From contig CAWBOY010000004.1 of assembly GCA_963790585.1 (NCBI GenBank), positions 992,001 through 1,056,000 of the forward strand: a stretch of DNA of 64,000 bases, in the 5' to 3' direction. The notes under the pieces were generated by a model, which did not search any database, was not told where the DNA came from, and saw only the letters and a list, made by a program, of their open reading frames with translations. This document shows positions 19,047-29,032 of this stretch, piece after piece. The DNA comes from CAWBOY01 sp963790585. Lineage in GTDB: Bacteria > Planctomycetota > Planctomycetia > Gemmatales > Gemmataceae. A program made the translations under genes and the position numbers. Each line of letters starts with the position of its first letter. The first letter of the stretch is position 1.

Positions 19047-20363
19047 TCAAGGCTTCTCGAATTCACTGAGTTTGGCGTCTGGATTTTCGAATGGGATGGC
19101 TAACTCCTGAGTTCCGCCTACACCCTGAGCGTCGCTGACCTCTGCCAAAGCTCGATCTTCTGGCTCTTGAAAGTATCGCTCCGCCGACCTCTTCAAAATC
19201 CGCAATTCCTGTCGCAAGGGCGCGACCCGTTCCTCGGGCAAGGTCCGAATCAAGTCTTCGAGCATGGCCCGCAAACGCCGGGCTACCTGGATGCTCGACG
19301 CGCCGAAGTGGCGAATTTCCGTCACAGCCAGGACGAGAAAATCCTCCCAATCAGGCGTGGGGTAGACGAGCCGGACGCGGCCCGTGACGTCGCGGACCAT
19401 TTCGTTATCCAGGCGCCGGAGACCGACATGTCGAAGAAGGTGGTGAATCTGGTCGAGCGCGAGAACAGCTGTGGTCGGATCATTGATCGCGGGCGAAAGA
19501 CCCTTGCATGCAATATCCACAATCACCCGAAACGCGAACGTGGGATCCTGTTCCATTGTTCGCTCCGCTCCTAGCGCGATTGAATTCGTCAGCGCCTTCG
19601 TCGGAACACCGTTGCCGCCGTGAACGCGAAACAGCGCATCGCCCGGCGCCACATATTTCCCGACCTGCGGCAACAGTTCGATGACACAATCGTAACGCGC
19701 TCCGAGTGCGATCAGGCCTTGCACATCAAAGGCTAACACGACACCGTCCGTCGTACTTATAACCGTAGCAGTTACGCTGCCGAGGGCCGAAGCAGGTTCA
19801 ACGCTCGATTCTTGGGGTCCTTTCAAGCGCCGCGGGTACACATGTTCAATAACCTCGTGTGCCTGCGAGGCGACGGAATGCAAAGCGCCACTCGGTCGCA
19901 ACATCTTTCCGACATGGTCGATTAGGTAGAGAAACACACAAAGACATCCGGCGCAACTCCAGGTCGCAATCTCAACCGTGAGCAGCGGGACCGTGGACCC
20001 GATCCGGATTAATGTCGCGTTCGCAAACGTGAAAGTGAAAACAAACAAGGCCAGGCTGACCTTCGTCACGGGGTCCTTGAACAAAACCGCGATTATGCGC
20101 GGCGTGAGCTGAGCGCTTGCCAGCTGAACAACCAAGAGTAGGGTTGAACACAAAAAAACGATAAACGTGAACAACGAGCCAGCCAAAGTCGCAATCAGGG
20201 CGCGCATTGCATCCGGATGGACCGAAGACTCCCAGCCCAACGCTCGCTCACACCAGTTTAGCGCGCGGACGAGAAACACCGCCGCAACCAATGTAAAGAT
20301 GGGAAAAACCCAAATCGAGTTCCGCAGATAGTGCCGAACTCGATGTCGTTGCAACCAGGTCAT
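19047..20363 (-). CDS. DUF2254 membrane protein
   Basis: A 438-residue DUF2254 protein. Four hydrophobic segments occupy the first about 165 residues (IWVFPIFTLVAAVFLVRAL, LAGSLFTFIVFLCSTLLLVV, VSLALFVFTFTFANATLI, CAGCLCVFLYLIDHVG). A large soluble domain follows with the family-typical VDIACKGLSPAINDPTTAV. The role of the family is unknown; a channel or sensing role has been guessed. It is intact and lies between glgP and the LOG gene, with about 55 bp to the glgP start. Confidence 0.88.
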   Translation of the reverse strand: MTWLQRHRVRHYLRNSIWVFPIFTLVAAVFLVRALNWCERALGWESSVHPDAMRALIATLAGSLFTFIVFLCSTLLLVVQLASAQLTPRIIAVLFKDPVTKVSLALFVFTFTFANATLIRIGSTVPLLTVEIATWSCAGCLCVFLYLIDHVGKMLRPSGALHSVASQAHEVIEHVYPRRLKGPQESSVEPASALGSVTATVISTTDGVVLAFDVQGLIALGARYDCVIELLPQVGKYVAPGDALFRVHGGNGVPTKALTNSIALGAERTMEQDPTFAFRVIVDIACKGLSPAINDPTTAVLALDQIHHLLRHVGLRRLDNEMVRDVTGRVRLVYPTPDWEDFLVLAVTEIRHFGASSIQVARRLRAMLEDLIRTLPEERVAPLRQELRILKRSAERYFQEPEDRALAEVSDAQGVGGTQELAIPFENPDAKLSEFEKP

Positions 20364-20446
20364 GAGCTACTCATTTCGCGCCACTCCTCAGGAAGCCTTG
20401 GAATACAACCATCGCATTTGCATTTGCCCAATGCCGCCCAGGCGGC

Positions 20447-21165
20447 TCACGATACACGCCAACGCCCGTGATGCTCGCGAAGCAGGGCAATTGCCTCGTC
20501 AGCCGTGTTTACGAAGTCTGGTATCTCCATATCGCCCGGGCTTGCCAGAGGCAGTTCGGGTTTTAATAGACTCGCCTTCGCCCAGTGCTTCAGTTCCGCC
20601 CACATTTCGCCGACGAGAATCAAAGGCGTGTCGCGAACATGCTTCACTTGCAGGAGTTGCCAAATCATCATCAGTTCGAGAATGGTGCCAATTCCCCCCG
20701 GTGCGACGACGAAGGCGTCCGATGTCAAAACAAAATGGTGCAACCGAGTGAAGAAAGTCTTGTGTTCGAACTCCTCCTCGACGAACGAGTTGACTGCCTG
20801 CTCGAAGGGTAGATCGACACGGATACCGACCGAACGATTGCGTTCGGCGCATTCGCCGCGGCCGCTCCTTCGTTGGCAGCCTGCATCAGGCCGGGTCCGC
20901 CTCCGGTAATGATGTCGCAGTCCATCTCTGCTAGAGCCGTTGCCACCCGCTTGACCTCGTCGTAGACGAACGTGCCCGGTTGGGCGCGAGCCGACCCGAA
21001 AATGGTCACGCGAAAGCGCTCGCGTTTGGATGGCTTCAATCGCGTGAGGTCGTTGACAATATCCCACAGGCCGAAGACTGTCTTGACGAGGACCTCTTTG
21101 ACGGCGTCCTCGTCGGCAAGGCTGATGGCGTCCGTCTTCTTATCCGTATTCGTTTTGGTGGTCAT
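20447..21165 (-). CDS. LOG family (TIGR00730-like) Rossmann protein, one frameshift
   Basis: The N-terminal frame carries TIFGSARAQPGTFVYDEVKR and DIITGGGPGLMQAANEGA. The C-terminal frame carries SVGIRVDLPFEQAVNSFVEEEFEHK and the PGGIGTILELMMIWQ signature of LOG phosphoribohydrolases. They join at about 20845 with a one-base loss, giving about 239 residues in total. LOG proteins release free cytokinin-type bases or AMP-ribose products from nucleotides. Many bacterial members are not tied to plant hormones, and here the role is unknown. It lies in the minus-strand island between DUF2254 and glycerol-1-phosphate dehydrogenase. Confidence 0.88.
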
Positions 21166-21262
21166 TGCCTTGGATCCGTGAGGTTCGCGGAGTGTTTAAT
21201 CCCTATTGTTTTTCGTGCCACCGGCCATTCGACCTTGAGTTTGCCGGGACTGCCCGAAGCAA

Positions 21263-22315
21263 TCAATCCCGAAAACATTGCGTCAAATGGCCATCTTGTG
21301 CGAGAATTTTCTCGACTTCAGGCAACACGTCTCGGCTCGACAGCACTGTATAATAGCCCTCTTTGATGGATGGCGCGGCCCGAAACGCCGCCAGCCACTC
21401 TGAGCGCAAGAACGGATCCTCCGCGATCACATTCCAAAATCCGATGGTCTCAAACAGATTCGCGATCCGCTCCGTATGATTTTCTTGAAGGATGCTCACA
21501 ATATAAGTCGCCACTCCAACTTGAAGACCATGAAGCCGTGGTCGAGCGGAGAGGGCGTCCAGAGCGTGCGAGACCAAGTGTTCGCTCCCGCTTGCAGGCC
21601 GCGACGATCCACACATCTCCATGGCAATGCCATTCAACAAGAGAGACGTCGCCAGGAGCCGGATCCCTTCTAGGTCGAACCGGGGATGGCTAAGGTACGT
21701 GTGGATCGATCCATCGGACATCAGCGAGGCAAAATCATCCACAGGTTCGCCAATCTGGTGAAAGGCGAGCTTCCAATCACGGACGGCGGTGAACTTGGAG
21801 ATCAGATCGCCTACCCCGGACAAGGTCAGGATGCGTGGAGCGTCGCGGCATACGGCAGTGTCGACCACGACGCTGAACGGCAGCGCGACAGGCAGCGAGC
21901 GGCGTTTGCCGCGAATCGCGAGGCTCGATTGAGGACTGCAAAAGCCGTCATTCGACAGGGACGTTGGCACCGCATAATAAGGCCGGCGCGCCAAGAAAGC
22001 CACGTATTTGGCCACATCGAGAGCCTTGCCGCCGCCGACGCCAACCACGGCCGACGCTTTCCCAGGAAGCTCAGCGAACGTCTGCGCCGTGCTCGCCAGG
22101 TCATTGTCCGATACCTCGATCCAAGCGAGTGGCGCAATCGCATTATCTTTTAGGCTTTGGGCCACACGTTCCGGCAGTGGTGGTTGTAGTCCTTTGCTGA
22201 CGAGGACGGCGACATCGCGATGTCCACCACGACCGACATAGGTGCCGATCCGGTCTAAGGCCCCGTCTTTGACGCGAACCAGTGTCGGGATCGAGATCTG
22301 CATTGGCCGAATCAT
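21263..22315 (-). CDS. glycerol-1-phosphate dehydrogenase-like (EgsA/AraM family)
   Basis: A 350-residue iron-containing-alcohol-dehydrogenase fold protein. It shows VVGVGGGKALDVAKYVAFL, then PTSLSNDGFCSPQSSL, SGVGDLISKFTAVRDW, and metal-site histidines in ASGSEHLVSHALD and RPRLHGLQVGVA. This pattern fits the EgsA/AraM group, which reduces dihydroxyacetone phosphate to sn-glycerol-1-phosphate. The start at 22315 lies two bases after the stop of the phosphatase gene, with GGAG upstream, so the pair is probably translated from one message. Together they could make glycerol or a G1P-derived lipid; which one is not determined. Confidence 0.82.
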   Translation of the reverse strand: MIRPMQISIPTLVRVKDGALDRIGTYVGRGGHRDVAVLVSKGLQPPLPERVAQSLKDNAIAPLAWIEVSDNDLASTAQTFAELPGKASAVVGVGGGKALDVAKYVAFLARRPYYAVPTSLSNDGFCSPQSSLAIRGKRRSLPVALPFSVVVDTAVCRDAPRILTLSGVGDLISKFTAVRDWKLAFHQIGEPVDDFASLMSDGSIHTYLSHPRFDLEGIRLLATSLLLNGIAMEMCGSSRPASGSEHLVSHALDALSARPRLHGLQVGVATYIVSILQENHTERIANLFETIGFWNVIAEDPFLRSEWLAAFRAAPSIKEGYYTVLSSRDVLPEVEKILAQDGHLTQCFRD

Positions 22316-22316
22316 A

Positions 22317-22988
22317 TCAGAATCTCCGTCCGACCAAGGTGTCGGCGATTTCGGACCAGGTTCCATAGAAGTGAAACGGCCTGTTTTCACTTTGTAGAAC
22401 AGAAGCTAGATCTCCCCGAGCGAAGCGTAGGTCGTCCTGTACGAGCCGTGCCGACTCCGCGTCGGGGAATCCGTCACCGGCGAAGGCCACAGTCTTACCC
22501 TCGGCCAGATAGCGGCGCACGATTTCAGCCTTATCTACACCCAGGCTTGGCGACCAATAGGCTGATTCCGTCGGCATCTCCATTAATAGTCCCTTGCCCG
22601 GTTCAAAGCGTCCAGGATTGGAGTGAACCTCAACCTCGACTTCGGCGGCAGCCAGAAGCCGGCGAATGTACCAATCACAGCCTGCCGAAGCGATTACTAC
22701 ACTCCAGCCGGCTTGGTGCAGAGACTCGACTGCGCTGCGGAGATTCGGATCCAGTTCCATTCTCTCGACCGCTGCAAGCACCTCATCCTCACGCAACCGA
22801 ATGGTTGCGAAATATCGCCGCAGGGCCTCGAAATGGCTGATCGCGCCGGTGCGGTATTCGGCCCAGTAGTCAGGCGTATTAGGCGGTATAAGGCACTCGA
22901 TGGCCAATCTGTAGAAGTCATGGCGTGTCATCGTGCCATCGAAATCGCTGACTAGAACACCTTGCTTGCCGGCGTCACTCATATGCAT
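22317..22988 (-). CDS. HAD-IB family phosphatase (MtnX-like)
   Basis: A HAD phosphatase of about 223 residues with motif I VSDFDGTMTRHDF, motif II in VVIASAGCDWYIRRLL, a downstream lysine (GVDKAEIVRRYL) and motif III/IV VAFAGDGFPDAESARL. It resembles MtnX-like phosphatases; the substrate is unknown. The start at 22988 has AAGGGGTGA upstream inside the end of glgX, so the genes nearly touch. The following gene, glycerol-1-phosphate dehydrogenase, starts two bases after its stop. Dephosphorylating glycerol-1-phosphate is an attractive but unproven pairing. Confidence 0.82.
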   Translation of the reverse strand: MHMSDAGKQGVLVSDFDGTMTRHDFYRLAIECLIPPNTPDYWAEYRTGAISHFEALRRYFATIRLREDEVLAAVERMELDPNLRSAVESLHQAGWSVVIASAGCDWYIRRLLAAAEVEVEVHSNPGRFEPGKGLLMEMPTESAYWSPSLGVDKAEIVRRYLAEGKTVAFAGDGFPDAESARLVQDDLRFARGDLASVLQSENRPFHFYGTWSEIADTLVGRRF

Positions 22989-22995
22989 GGCGAAT

Positions 22996-25081
22996 TCACC
23001 CCTTGCCATCCGCGATTAGCATCACCACTGAACGACGTTCAGCGCGATATTTGTCGCCTGAGATTGCTGCCGCGTCCTGCCAAGGCACAATATCGTTAGG
23101 CGAATCGAGAGCGGTATCGATCCAACGCCGCCAGGAGCGCCCGCATTCCAGCCGCGGAAGTTCATACTCCAATGGCTCCCAAAAGGCGTTTAGAATGAAG
23201 TGGAAGCGTAGTCCTTCCAGTTTCAGTTCCGCTCCTAAAGCTACACTATGGGATCGATCGCTCCAGTCAGGTTGGAACGGTTTTATGCCGTGCCAGGCCT
23301 TATTGGAATCTTCGAGCATTTTGGTAAGGCTCACACGCTGCCGTTCGTGCTCCATGTCACGGAGTACGCCGCCTTTCGATCAAAAGCTTCACGAAACGAT
23401 GCACATCGGCGTGTTTCGCCAGTCGCGTCCAGTCGAACCAGCTGATCTCATTGTCCTGGCAATAAGCGTTGTTGTTCCCACCCTGGGTATGGCGAACCTC
23501 GTCCCCCATCAGAATCATGGGAACTCCGAGCGACATCATCGTTGCGGTAAGAAAATTCTTGACCTGACGGTTCCGCAATTTCTCAACATATGGGTCGTTA
23601 CTCGGCCCCTCTTCACCGCAGTTCCAGCTACAATTGTCGTTGCCGCCGTCACGGTTGCCCTCGCCGTTCGCATCGTTGTGTTTTTGATTGTAGGAGACGA
23701 GGTCGTTGAGCGTGAAGCCGTCGTGGCAGGTCACGAAATTGACGCTCTGTTCGGCCTCGCGCTGCTTGTGGCCATACATCTCAGGACTGCCGACGATGCG
23801 ATCGGCGACGCGCCGCAGCGCTCCCGGCTCGGCCCGAAAGAAGTTACGGACATCGTCGCGGAATCGCCCGTTCCATTCCTTCCAGGCGTCCCCGATAAAA
23901 CTACCCACCTGATAGAGCCCGGCCGCGTCCCACGCCTCTGCCAGGAGCTTGGTACCCGCCAGAGCCGGGTCGGTTTCGATGTCCCAGAGAACCGGCGGAT
24001 TTGGCAATGGATGACCCGATGCGTCGCGCGACAGGATCGAGGCCAGGTCGAAGCGAAAGCCGTCTACATGCATTTCCTCCACCCAATAGCGCAGACTATC
24101 GACGATCATCCGCCTCACGACCGGATGGTTGGCGTTGAGGGTGTTGCCGCAGCCCGTGTAGTTGGCGTAACGCGAGCCTCTATGTTCGAGAATGTAGTAG
24201 CTCTGGTTATCTATGCCCTTGAAGCTCAGCATTGGCCCGTTTTGGTTCCCCTCCGCCGTATGGTTGAAGACCACATCGAGTATGACCTCAATGCCGGCAC
24301 GGTGCAGAGCTTTGACCATGTCCCGGAATTCGTTTACAGGGCCAAGAGGGTCCTGCCTAGAGCTGTAGGCTTGATGTGGCGCGAAAAAGGAGATTGGCGC
24401 ATAACCCCAATAATTAGTCTTGCCCGAGGGCGCGTCCCACGCGTCGAACTGAAAAACTGGCAGCAATTCCACCGCGGTCACGCCGAGGTCCCGGAGATAC
24501 GGGATTTTTTCAATCAGACCGGCGTAGGTGCCACGGGTTTTTTCGCCCACGCCGGAACTCGGATGGCGCGTGAAGCCGCGCACGTGCATCTCGTAGATTA
24601 CGGTGCGGGACGCTGGCAAGCACAGCGGCGCGTCCCCTTCCCAATCATACGTGCTCGGATCGACGACCACGCTCTTCATCGCCGTCGCGCATGTGTCGCC
24701 GGCGCTTATCGCCGCCAACCGATCATAATTCTTGGGTACGACCACGCCTCGGCCGTAGGGGTCAAGCAGAACCTTGTCTGGATCGAAAAGAAATCCACGC
24801 TCAGGCGCGGAAGGCCCCTCGACGCGGTAGCCATATAACTGCCCCGCGCGCGTGCCGGGGACAAAGAGATGCCAATAGTGATACGTGTGGTTTTTATGCG
24901 AGTCGAGGCGGAATACGCGAGCGGGACGCGCATCTTCCTCGCGGTCGAAAAATAGCAGTTCCACGGCCGAGGCATAACGCGAAAACAGGCTGAAGTTAAC
25001 GCCGCCTGTGGCCATTGTGGCGCCAAGGGGTGAACTTCTTCCCATGATGGAATCGGCGGCTTTGATTGCCTTCGCGGACAT
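22996..25081 (-). CDS. glgX: glycogen debranching enzyme GlgX, one frameshift
   Basis: A first frame of 574 residues starts with a CBM48-like domain (SSPLGATMATGGVNFSLFS). It continues with GH13 motifs EVILDVVFNHTAEG, GFRFDLASILSRD, KLLAEAWDAAGLY and FVTCHDGFTLNDLVSYN. The C-terminal about 120 residues continue in another frame (ERQRVSLTKMLEDSNKAWHG, then FHFILNAFWEPLEYELP). The join is at about 23360-23370 near a CGGCG run. Total length of about 695 residues is normal for GlgX, an isoamylase-type enzyme cutting alpha-1,6 branches left by phosphorylase. The start at 25081 has GGAG about 10 bases upstream; a GTG at 25096 has no good site. Confidence 0.92.
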
Positions 25082-25103
25082 TGGGAGAATCTCCACAAAA
25101 GGA

Positions 25104-26210
25104 TCAGTCGTCGCCCATTAGCACGGCCCAGCCCCGAGTCGAATCGAGGTTTTCGAGGACGATTTTCAAACTGCTTACCATGGGGAAAGCCAGAACCAGG
25201 CCGACTACGCCCCACGTCCAGCCCCAGTAGGCGAGCCACAGGAACAGCAAGGTCGACTCGATATTGAGATGCCGTCCGGACATCTTGATCTCGACGTAAT
25301 CGACCCAGAGGAAGCGATTCAGAACGACAAGGGCCGCCAGCATCGTTGCCATGGCTGGACTCTCTAGGTCAACGTAGGCCAAGAGCACCGGCGGGACGCA
25401 CGCCGCGAAGCTACCGATGTACGTGATGAAATTAGCGACGAAAAAGAGTAGACCCCAGAGCAGCCAGCCTCGGAGGCCGAAGAGGTACATGATGAGCGCT
25501 GCGCTCACTCCCATACCAAGGCTCACCAGGGTCTTGACCTCCATGAACTTCTCCATGCCGGCGCAGATCTTCTTACCTACCGAAAGGATCTGTTCCCCGC
25601 GCTTTCCTGGGAAGGCCCGCCGAACGCGCCGCGGCAAGCGATTCGCACCCAGAAGAATGAAAAGCAAGTAAAAGAAGGTCATCGCCAGGAGGTCGACCAG
25701 GCCGATGCTTCGCTCGAAGACAAAATGGAACACCTCGCGCGACGAATGACTAAACATTTCGGACAACGATTGCTTGGCGTCGCCACGTATGCGCTGAATC
25801 CATTCAAGAACACGCAGCTGGTAACGCGGCCATTCGGCCTGGAACGACAGCGCTTCACCATAGGCCATCACCGAAAGGGCGATCACCGCGGCAGAGCCGA
25901 CCAGGAAGAGGGTCAGATACGCCAGAAGAGGTGGGAAGCGACGGCGAATCAGAACTTCGGCAGCCGACCGCGTCGCGAAGTACAGGAATACGCCGACCAA
26001 GAACGGTTTGAGGATCGGCCCAAGGTACGTGACGACGGCGCTCGCAAGTATCGCAACGATCAGCACCAAGCAAATCAAGATTGGGTTGGTACCCTTGTCC
26101 CCCGCACCGCCCGGCTGTTCCGCACGATCCGCTCCCATCTCCGCCCGCGCAGTCGCTCGCGAGTCCGACGCTTGAGCAATCAGGTCGGTAGCGCTTTCCT
26201 GGCCGGTCAT
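25104..26210 (-). CDS. AI-2E family transporter (PerM-like)
   Basis: A 368-residue membrane protein with a charged N-terminal tail (about 40 residues) and six to eight hydrophobic segments. These include LICLVLIVAILASAVVTYLGPILKP, LAYLTLFLVGSAAVIALSV and LLWGLLFFVANFITYIGSFAA, with the family-typical end in VEIKMSGRHLNIESTLLFLWLAYWGW. Members include putative autoinducer-2 exporters and sodium/proton antiporters; the cargo here is unknown. A perfect AGGAGG site precedes the ATG. Only 22 bp separate its stop from the glgX start, suggesting cotranscription. Confidence 0.88.
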   Translation of the reverse strand: MTGQESATDLIAQASDSRATARAEMGADRAEQPGGAGDKGTNPILICLVLIVAILASAVVTYLGPILKPFLVGVFLYFATRSAAEVLIRRRFPPLLAYLTLFLVGSAAVIALSVMAYGEALSFQAEWPRYQLRVLEWIQRIRGDAKQSLSEMFSHSSREVFHFVFERSIGLVDLLAMTFFYLLFILLGANRLPRRVRRAFPGKRGEQILSVGKKICAGMEKFMEVKTLVSLGMGVSAALIMYLFGLRGWLLWGLLFFVANFITYIGSFAACVPPVLLAYVDLESPAMATMLAALVVLNRFLWVDYVEIKMSGRHLNIESTLLFLWLAYWGWTWGVVGLVLAFPMVSSLKIVLENLDSTRGWAVLMGDD

Positions 26211-26229
26211 AGGCCCTCCTAAAATCAGA

Positions 26230-26257
26230 CGCGGGGAGGGGAGAATCCGTCCCCGCG
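26230..26257 (-). terminator. hairpin after phosphoketolase gene
   Basis: CGCGGGGA and TCCCCGCG form an 8-bp stem with a 12-base loop in the gap between xfp (stop at 26270) and the AI-2E gene. On the minus strand it is followed by TCTGATTTT, a weak T tract, so it may be a partial terminator or an RNA-stability hairpin. Confidence 0.5.
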
Positions 26258-26269
26258 AGTTTGGCCTAA

Positions 26270-28711
26270 CTACACGTTGTCCCCTTCCGTGGAAGTGCCG
26301 CGAACCTTAACCGGATCCTTTGCCCCCCACTTCCAGCCGACGATCTCCGGCATGTCATCGCCGTGTTTCTCAATATATTCCTTGTGCTCGATCAGCTTTT
26401 CGTGGATGGCCTGCTTGAAGTAGGCGGCGCGCGAGCCGAGTTGTGGCAAGCGGTCGATCACGTCCTCGACGAGGTGGAAGCGATCCAGGTCGTTCATCAC
26501 CACCATATCGAAGGGCGTCGTCGTCGTGCCCTCTTCCTTGTAACCGCGCACATGAATGTTGCTGTGGTTCGCCCGCCGATAGGTTAGCCGGTGAATCAAC
26601 GAGGGATAACCATGATAGGCAAAGATGATTGGCTTATCCTTCGTGAATAAGGCATTGAAATCGCGGTGCGATAGTCCGTGTGGGTGTTCTTCGGACGGCT
26701 GTAGCTTCATTAGGTTTACAACGTTGACCACTCGTACTTTCAACTCCGGCAGATGCTTGCGAATCAATTCGACGGCTGCCAGCGTTTCGAGGGTCGGCAC
26801 GTCGCCGCAACATGCCATGACCACATCGGGTTCGCCCCCCTTGTCGTTAGAGGCCCATTCCCAAATACCAAGGCCAGCCGTGCAATGCTTGATGGCCTGA
26901 TCCATGGTCAACCATTGCGGAGCCGGCTGCTTACCAGCAATCACAACATTGACATAGTTGCGGCTGCGCAAACAATGGTCTGTCACCGACAGGAGGCAGT
27001 TGGCGTCGGGCGGAAGGTAGACCCGAACGACGGACGCCTTCTTATTGACGACGTGATCGATGAAGCCCGGGTCCTGATGGCTCAGTCCATTGTGATCCTG
27101 CCGCCATACATGCGAACTGAGGAAGTAGTTAAAGGAAGCAATGGGGCGGCGCCACGGAATGTGGTTGCACGTTTTCAGCCACTTGGCATGTTGGTTGAAC
27201 ATCGAATCGATGATGTGGATGAACGCCTCGTAGCACGAGAAGAACCCGTGCCTCCCTGTCAAGAGATAGGCCTCCAGCCAACCCTGACACTGGTGCTCGC
27301 TCAGGACTTCCATCACGCGGCCATCCGGGCTAAGTTTGTCATCCTCAGGATAAATCTCGGCCATGTAGCAGCGGTTCGTGACTTCCAACACATCTTGCCA
27401 GCGATTCGAGTTGTTCTCATCCGGGCTGAAAAGGCGGAAGTTCTTGCTGTCCAGGTTGAGCTTCATGACATCGCGCAGGAATCGGCCCATTTCCCGAGCC
27501 GCTTCCGCTGTCGTGGCGCCTGGGCTCGGCACCTTCACCGCATATTCGCGGAAGTCGGGCATCTTCAGATTGCGCAAGAGAAGGCCGCCGTTGGCATGCG
27601 GGTTGTCGCTCATTCGCCGATGGCCCGTTGGCGCCAACTCCGCCAATTCTGGCTTCAGTTTGCCCTGGGCGTCGAACAACTCCTCCGGTTTGTAGCTCTT
27701 CATCCACTGTTCGAGGATTTTGATATGCTCGAGCGAGTCCATGTCGCCCATTGGCACCTGGTGCGATCGCCAGTAATTCTCGCATTTCTTGCCGTCGATC
27801 ACCGGCGGGCAGGTCCAACCTTTGGGCGTGCGGAAAACGATCATCGGCCAGGCCGGTCGTTTGATGACCGCCCCCTTGGCCCGCGCCTCGGCCCAAATCT
27901 GCTTGATTTCGGCCAATGCCGTGTCCATTACCGCAGCCAACTGCTGATGAACCTCCTTGGGATCGCTGCCCTCGACAAAGTGGGGCTTGTAGCCCATGCC
28001 TTCAAAGAACTTCTCCAGTTCCGGCTTGGGGATGCGGGCCAGGAAGCACGGGTTGGCAATCTTGTAACCATTGAGGTGAAGGATGGGAAGCACGCAACCG
28101 TCGCGGGCCGGATTGAGAAACTTGTTGCCATGCCAGCCGGTCGCCAACGCCCCCGTTTCCGCCTCGCCGTCGCCGACCACGCAAGCAACGATCAGATCGG
28201 GGTTGTCAAAGGCGGCTCCATAGGCATGACTCAACGCGTAGCCGAGTTCGCCGCCTTCATGGATACTACCGGGCGTTTCGGGGGCGACGTGACTGGGGAT
28301 ACCACCTGGGAAGCTGAACTGTTTGAACAGCTTCTTCATTCCTGCCGCGTCCTGGCTAATGTTCGGATAAAACTCGCTATACGTCCCCTCCAGGTAAGCG
28401 TGCGCTACCAGCGATGGCCCACCATGCCCTGGACCAATTATGTAGATCATGTTAAGGTCGTCGCGCTTGATAACCCTATTGAGGTGAACACAGAGCATGT
28501 TCAGGCCCGGAGACGTACCCCAGTGGCCCAACAAACGCGGCTTGATATGCTCGCGCTTGAGCGGTTCCTTCAGGAGAGGATTGTCCAGCAAGTAGATTTG
28601 GCCAACCGAAAGGTAATTGGAGGCTCTCCAGTAAGCATCCATTTTACTCACTTCATCCGTAGTGAGTCGCTTAACGGCTTGGCCTTTCACGTCAGCGCTT
28701 ACGGTCGTCAT
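26270..28711 (-). CDS. xfp: phosphoketolase
   Basis: An 813-residue, full-length xylulose-5-phosphate/fructose-6-phosphate phosphoketolase. Typical features are LLGHWGTSPGLNMLCVHLNR, IIGPGHGGPSLVAHAYLEG, PGSIHEGGELGYALSHAYGA, the thiamine-diphosphate motif GDGEAETGALATGWHGNKF and SSHVWRQDHNGLSHQDPGF. It cleaves xylulose-5-P or fructose-6-P with phosphate to acetyl-phosphate plus a shorter sugar phosphate. No acetate kinase or phosphotransacetylase is in the window to use the acetyl-phosphate. The ribosome site AAGGATAG precedes the ATG. The gene is intact and sits between the AI-2E gene and the pyruvate kinase/lactate dehydrogenase pair. Confidence 0.96.
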   Translation of the reverse strand: MTTVSADVKGQAVKRLTTDEVSKMDAYWRASNYLSVGQIYLLDNPLLKEPLKREHIKPRLLGHWGTSPGLNMLCVHLNRVIKRDDLNMIYIIGPGHGGPSLVAHAYLEGTYSEFYPNISQDAAGMKKLFKQFSFPGGIPSHVAPETPGSIHEGGELGYALSHAYGAAFDNPDLIVACVVGDGEAETGALATGWHGNKFLNPARDGCVLPILHLNGYKIANPCFLARIPKPELEKFFEGMGYKPHFVEGSDPKEVHQQLAAVMDTALAEIKQIWAEARAKGAVIKRPAWPMIVFRTPKGWTCPPVIDGKKCENYWRSHQVPMGDMDSLEHIKILEQWMKSYKPEELFDAQGKLKPELAELAPTGHRRMSDNPHANGGLLLRNLKMPDFREYAVKVPSPGATTAEAAREMGRFLRDVMKLNLDSKNFRLFSPDENNSNRWQDVLEVTNRCYMAEIYPEDDKLSPDGRVMEVLSEHQCQGWLEAYLLTGRHGFFSCYEAFIHIIDSMFNQHAKWLKTCNHIPWRRPIASFNYFLSSHVWRQDHNGLSHQDPGFIDHVVNKKASVVRVYLPPDANCLLSVTDHCLRSRNYVNVVIAGKQPAPQWLTMDQAIKHCTAGLGIWEWASNDKGGEPDVVMACCGDVPTLETLAAVELIRKHLPELKVRVVNVVNLMKLQPSEEHPHGLSHRDFNALFTKDKPIIFAYHGYPSLIHRLTYRRANHSNIHVRGYKEEGTTTTPFDMVVMNDLDRFHLVEDVIDRLPQLGSRAAYFKQAIHEKLIEHKEYIEKHGDDMPEIVGWKWGAKDPVKVRGTSTEGDNV

Positions 28712-28781
28712 CGATCTATCCTTCCCAAGGTGTGGGTTTGTAGTATCTGGTCGTTTTTTGCTGTATTCCTGAAATCAAGCT

Positions 28782-29006
28782 CTAGGCATTCCTGAAGCCA
28801 ACGGCAAGGCGTGCAGCCGCCCGCGTCATCACGTCCAAGAAATGGAGACTATAAACATCACCGCTTCGCGCGCTGGCTAGCACCCGCGGCACGACGGACG
28901 CAAAGACGGAGGCGCTACCTCGCGGCAAGTCGTGGCGTGTCTCTCCAGGTCTCTGTCCCACACCGGCGCGGAACGCCGCCGCGTATGAACTCTTTGTGTC
29001 CGCCAT
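28782..29006 (-). pseudogene. lactate dehydrogenase fragment
   Basis: The translation AGVGQRPGETRHDLPRGSAS and following VFASVVPRVLASA and FLDVMTRAAARLAVGF align residue by residue with the intact ldh product at 30.5-31.4 kb. There the corresponding parts are AGVGQKPGESRLHLLQRNAQ, VFADVVPSVLKSA and VDVMTHLAARFA. Only about 65 residues around the cofactor and substrate region remain. No Rossmann start, no GEHGDSE motif and no C-terminal half are present. It is best read as a decayed partial duplicate of ldh on the same strand. Confidence 0.7.
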
Positions 29007-29032
29007 AGCCGAGCCGGAAGACCGCCACCATA

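Noticed and set aside
23003..24838. 611-residue plus-strand frame opposite glgX
   Set aside because: Antisense to a clearly recognised GH13 enzyme; long only because of high GC content and codon bias.
26753..28795. 680-residue plus-strand frame opposite phosphoketolase
   Set aside because: Mirror frame of xfp; no motif of its own and the real gene is unambiguous.
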